A stretch of DNA of 64,000 bases from Thalassospira sp. UBA1131 (GTDB lineage: Bacteria; Pseudomonadota; Alphaproteobacteria; Rhodospirillales; Thalassospiraceae), in NCBI RefSeq assembly GCF_002311515.1, contig NZ_DCAO01000132.1, forward strand, positions 21,509 through 85,508, read 5' to 3'. The notes under the pieces were generated by a model. It did not search any database and was not told where the DNA came from. It saw only the letters and a program-made list of their open reading frames with translations. The number at the start of each line of letters is the position of its first letter. Position 1 is the first letter of the stretch. Below are positions 62,979 to 64,000 of this stretch, one piece after another. Position numbers and translations under genes: made by a program.

Positions 62979-63707
62979 ATGGTTCAATCACTTAAGGGCA
63001 AGATTGCCGTTGTCACTGGTGCCGCATCGGGCATTGGTCTGTCGACTACACGTGCGTTACTTGACGCGAGTGCAAAGGTTGTAATGGTGGATTACAACAA
63101 GGATGCGCTTACCGAGTTGGCAGGCGATCTTGGAGAAAATGCGATTGCCCAGCACACTAACCTTCTTGATGTCGACAGCTGTGCGGCCATGGTTCCCGAA
63201 ATCCTGGAAAAGGTCGATCACATCGATATTCTGCATTGTAATGCCGGGTCTTATATCGGCGGTGATCTGGTTGAAACCGATACGGCAACCATCGACAGGA
63301 TGCTGAATTTGAACGTCAATGCAGTGATGAAAAACGTCCGTGATGTGATCCCGCACATGCAGGAACGCGGGACTGGCGATATTATTGTTACTGCCTCCGT
63401 TGCCGGGCATATGCCCATCCAGTGGGAACCGGTTTATTCCGGATCAAAATGGGCGATGACCTGCTTTGTCCAGACCATGCGCCGTCAGCTTAATAAACAC
63501 GGCATTCGTGTCGCCCAGGTGTCTCCGGGACCTGTCGTTTCGGCCCTTCTGGCCGACTGGCCGGAAGAAAACCTGCGCAAAGCCAAGGAAAACGGAGCAT
63601 TGCTCGATCCAGAGGAGGTCTCGGATGCGGTAATTTACATGCTGTCACGGCCGCGGACCGTCACGATTCGCGATATGATCGTCCTTCCGACTAACTTTGA
63701 TATTTAG
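62979..63707 (+). CDS. rbtD: SDR, ribitol 2-dehydrogenase-like
   Basis: The protein has 242 residues. TGAASGIGLSTTRALL is the cofactor motif, and TASVAGHMPIQWEPVYSGSK carries the catalytic Ser, Tyr and Lys. The block VSPGPVVSALLADWPEENLR is one I associate with ribitol 2-dehydrogenase, which gives D-ribulose. It is 30 bp after the previous SDR gene, so they share a transcript. Confidence 0.87.
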   Translation: MVQSLKGKIAVVTGAASGIGLSTTRALLDASAKVVMVDYNKDALTELAGDLGENAIAQHTNLLDVDSCAAMVPEILEKVDHIDILHCNAGSYIGGDLVETDTATIDRMLNLNVNAVMKNVRDVIPHMQERGTGDIIVTASVAGHMPIQWEPVYSGSKWAMTCFVQTMRRQLNKHGIRVAQVSPGPVVSALLADWPEENLRKAKENGALLDPEEVSDAVIYMLSRPRTVTIRDMIVLPTNFDI

Positions 63708-63738
63708 CCATATAGTCACTTCATTAACGCCATGATTG

Positions 63739-63770
63739 TTTGGGCAGGCGCCAAAAAAAAACTGCCCAAA
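63739..63770 (+). terminator. Hairpin after the ribitol-dehydrogenase-like gene
   Basis: TTTGGGCAG (63739-63747) pairs with CTGCCCAAA (63762-63770), a 9-bp perfect stem with an A-rich 14-nt loop. The following sequence is T-rich (TCGTGTTGTT). It lies 31 bp after the stop. Confidence 0.55.
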
Positions 63771-63919
63771 TCGTGTTGTTATGGTTTGCAGAAATCAGAA
63801 GTGCGAAGTGAATGATTTATTAGTAAGTTTGATACTCAAACTAGGTTCTATCTTACTAGGAGGCCGGTTTCCGAATTGTCGTAATTCCAGAAAACTTAGG
63901 TACTTCACTGTCACAGCGG

Positions 63920-64000
63920 TCAGTTTCGACAAAGCCGCAGGACGTTCATGCCCTGTTGGGTAAAGAACTGGATCTGTTTGCTGATCGCCAATCCGGTGTC
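63920..64000 (-). CDS. Possible C-terminal fragment of a gene running off the window
   Basis: On the - strand an open frame enters from base 64000 and ends at a TGA at 63920-63922, giving a 26-residue tail whose visible part reads AISKQIQFFTQQGMNVLRLC. I do not recognise it. Between 63771 and 63919 nothing else is evident. The fragment is too short to judge. Confidence 0.25.
   Translation of the reverse strand, partial: DTGLAISKQIQFFTQQGMNVLRLCRN

Noticed and set aside
63736..63963. 75-codon + strand frame at the right edge
   Set aside because: It runs through the hairpin after the ribitol-dehydrogenase-like gene and shows no known domain.
1..64000. CRISPR array, tRNA or rRNA genes
   Set aside because: No regularly spaced repeats and no cloverleaf or rRNA-like sequence were recognised while reading; a dedicated covariance search was not possible.

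Overview
The window looks like chromosome from a heterotrophic, probably marine alphaproteobacterium. The closest feel is Thalassospira or another Rhodospirillales member; this is an inference from gene families, not a search. The supporting content is two complete TRAP transporters, two ABC uptake systems, many FAD- and NAD(P)-dependent dehydrogenases and one dedicated regulator per catabolic cluster, at moderate G+C. I see no rRNA, tRNA, CRISPR array, intact transposase or replication origin.

Left part (1-13.8 kb). A LysR regulator cut by the window edge is followed on the + strand by a small membrane protein and an aldehyde dehydrogenase. On the - strand lie an orphan solute-binding protein, an MFS exporter with a C-terminal ABM-like domain, a DoxX protein, a XapX protein, a Tat-exported YtcJ-type amidohydrolase, two YcaC-type cysteine hydrolases and a LysE exporter. 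The block ends with a pirin gene bracketed by two near-identical LysR genes. The repeated family members and adjacency suggest one detoxification or amide/hydrazide-catabolism neighbourhood whose substrate is unknown.

Scarred island (13.9-20.4 kb). A 1673-residue VCBS/tandem-95/RTX protein with a type I secretion-like C-terminus is encoded here. Just upstream are two gene relics: the C-terminal end of an HlyD adaptor, and a 5'-truncated GntR/FCD gene with an internal amber codon. The block is bounded by two directly repeated, roughly 220-240 bp non-coding sequences rich in TGTCA. A shortened third copy lies at 29.0 kb and a weak fourth at 34.3 kb.

Centre (20.5-43.4 kb). A TPP-dependent enzyme, a DadA-like FAD dehydrogenase and a TRAP system form an uptake-plus-oxidation cluster with a convergent GcvA-like LysR gene. 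Next come an Lrp regulator overlapping an Asp/Glu-racemase-family gene, two small conserved-looking proteins, two transglutaminase-like proteases and a Crp/Fnr regulator. An amino-acid catabolic cluster then holds three DAO-family FAD oxidoreductases, a polar-amino-acid ABC transporter, an SDR and an IclR regulator.

Right part (43.9-63.7 kb). The first cluster is a sugar-acid route: TRAP uptake, enolase-superfamily dehydratase, IdnO-like and IdnD-like dehydrogenases and KdgK-like kinase. Read as idonate -> 5-ketogluconate -> gluconate -> KDG -> KDPG it is nearly complete. A GntR/FCD regulator and a D-2-hydroxyacid dehydrogenase diverge from it. The second cluster is for pentitols: ABC transporter, xylitol-type dehydrogenase, HAD phosphatase and xylulokinase on the - strand. 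A divergent SorC-type regulator, an SDR and a ribitol-2-dehydrogenase-like SDR are on the + strand, with a palindromic operator candidate between the two arms.
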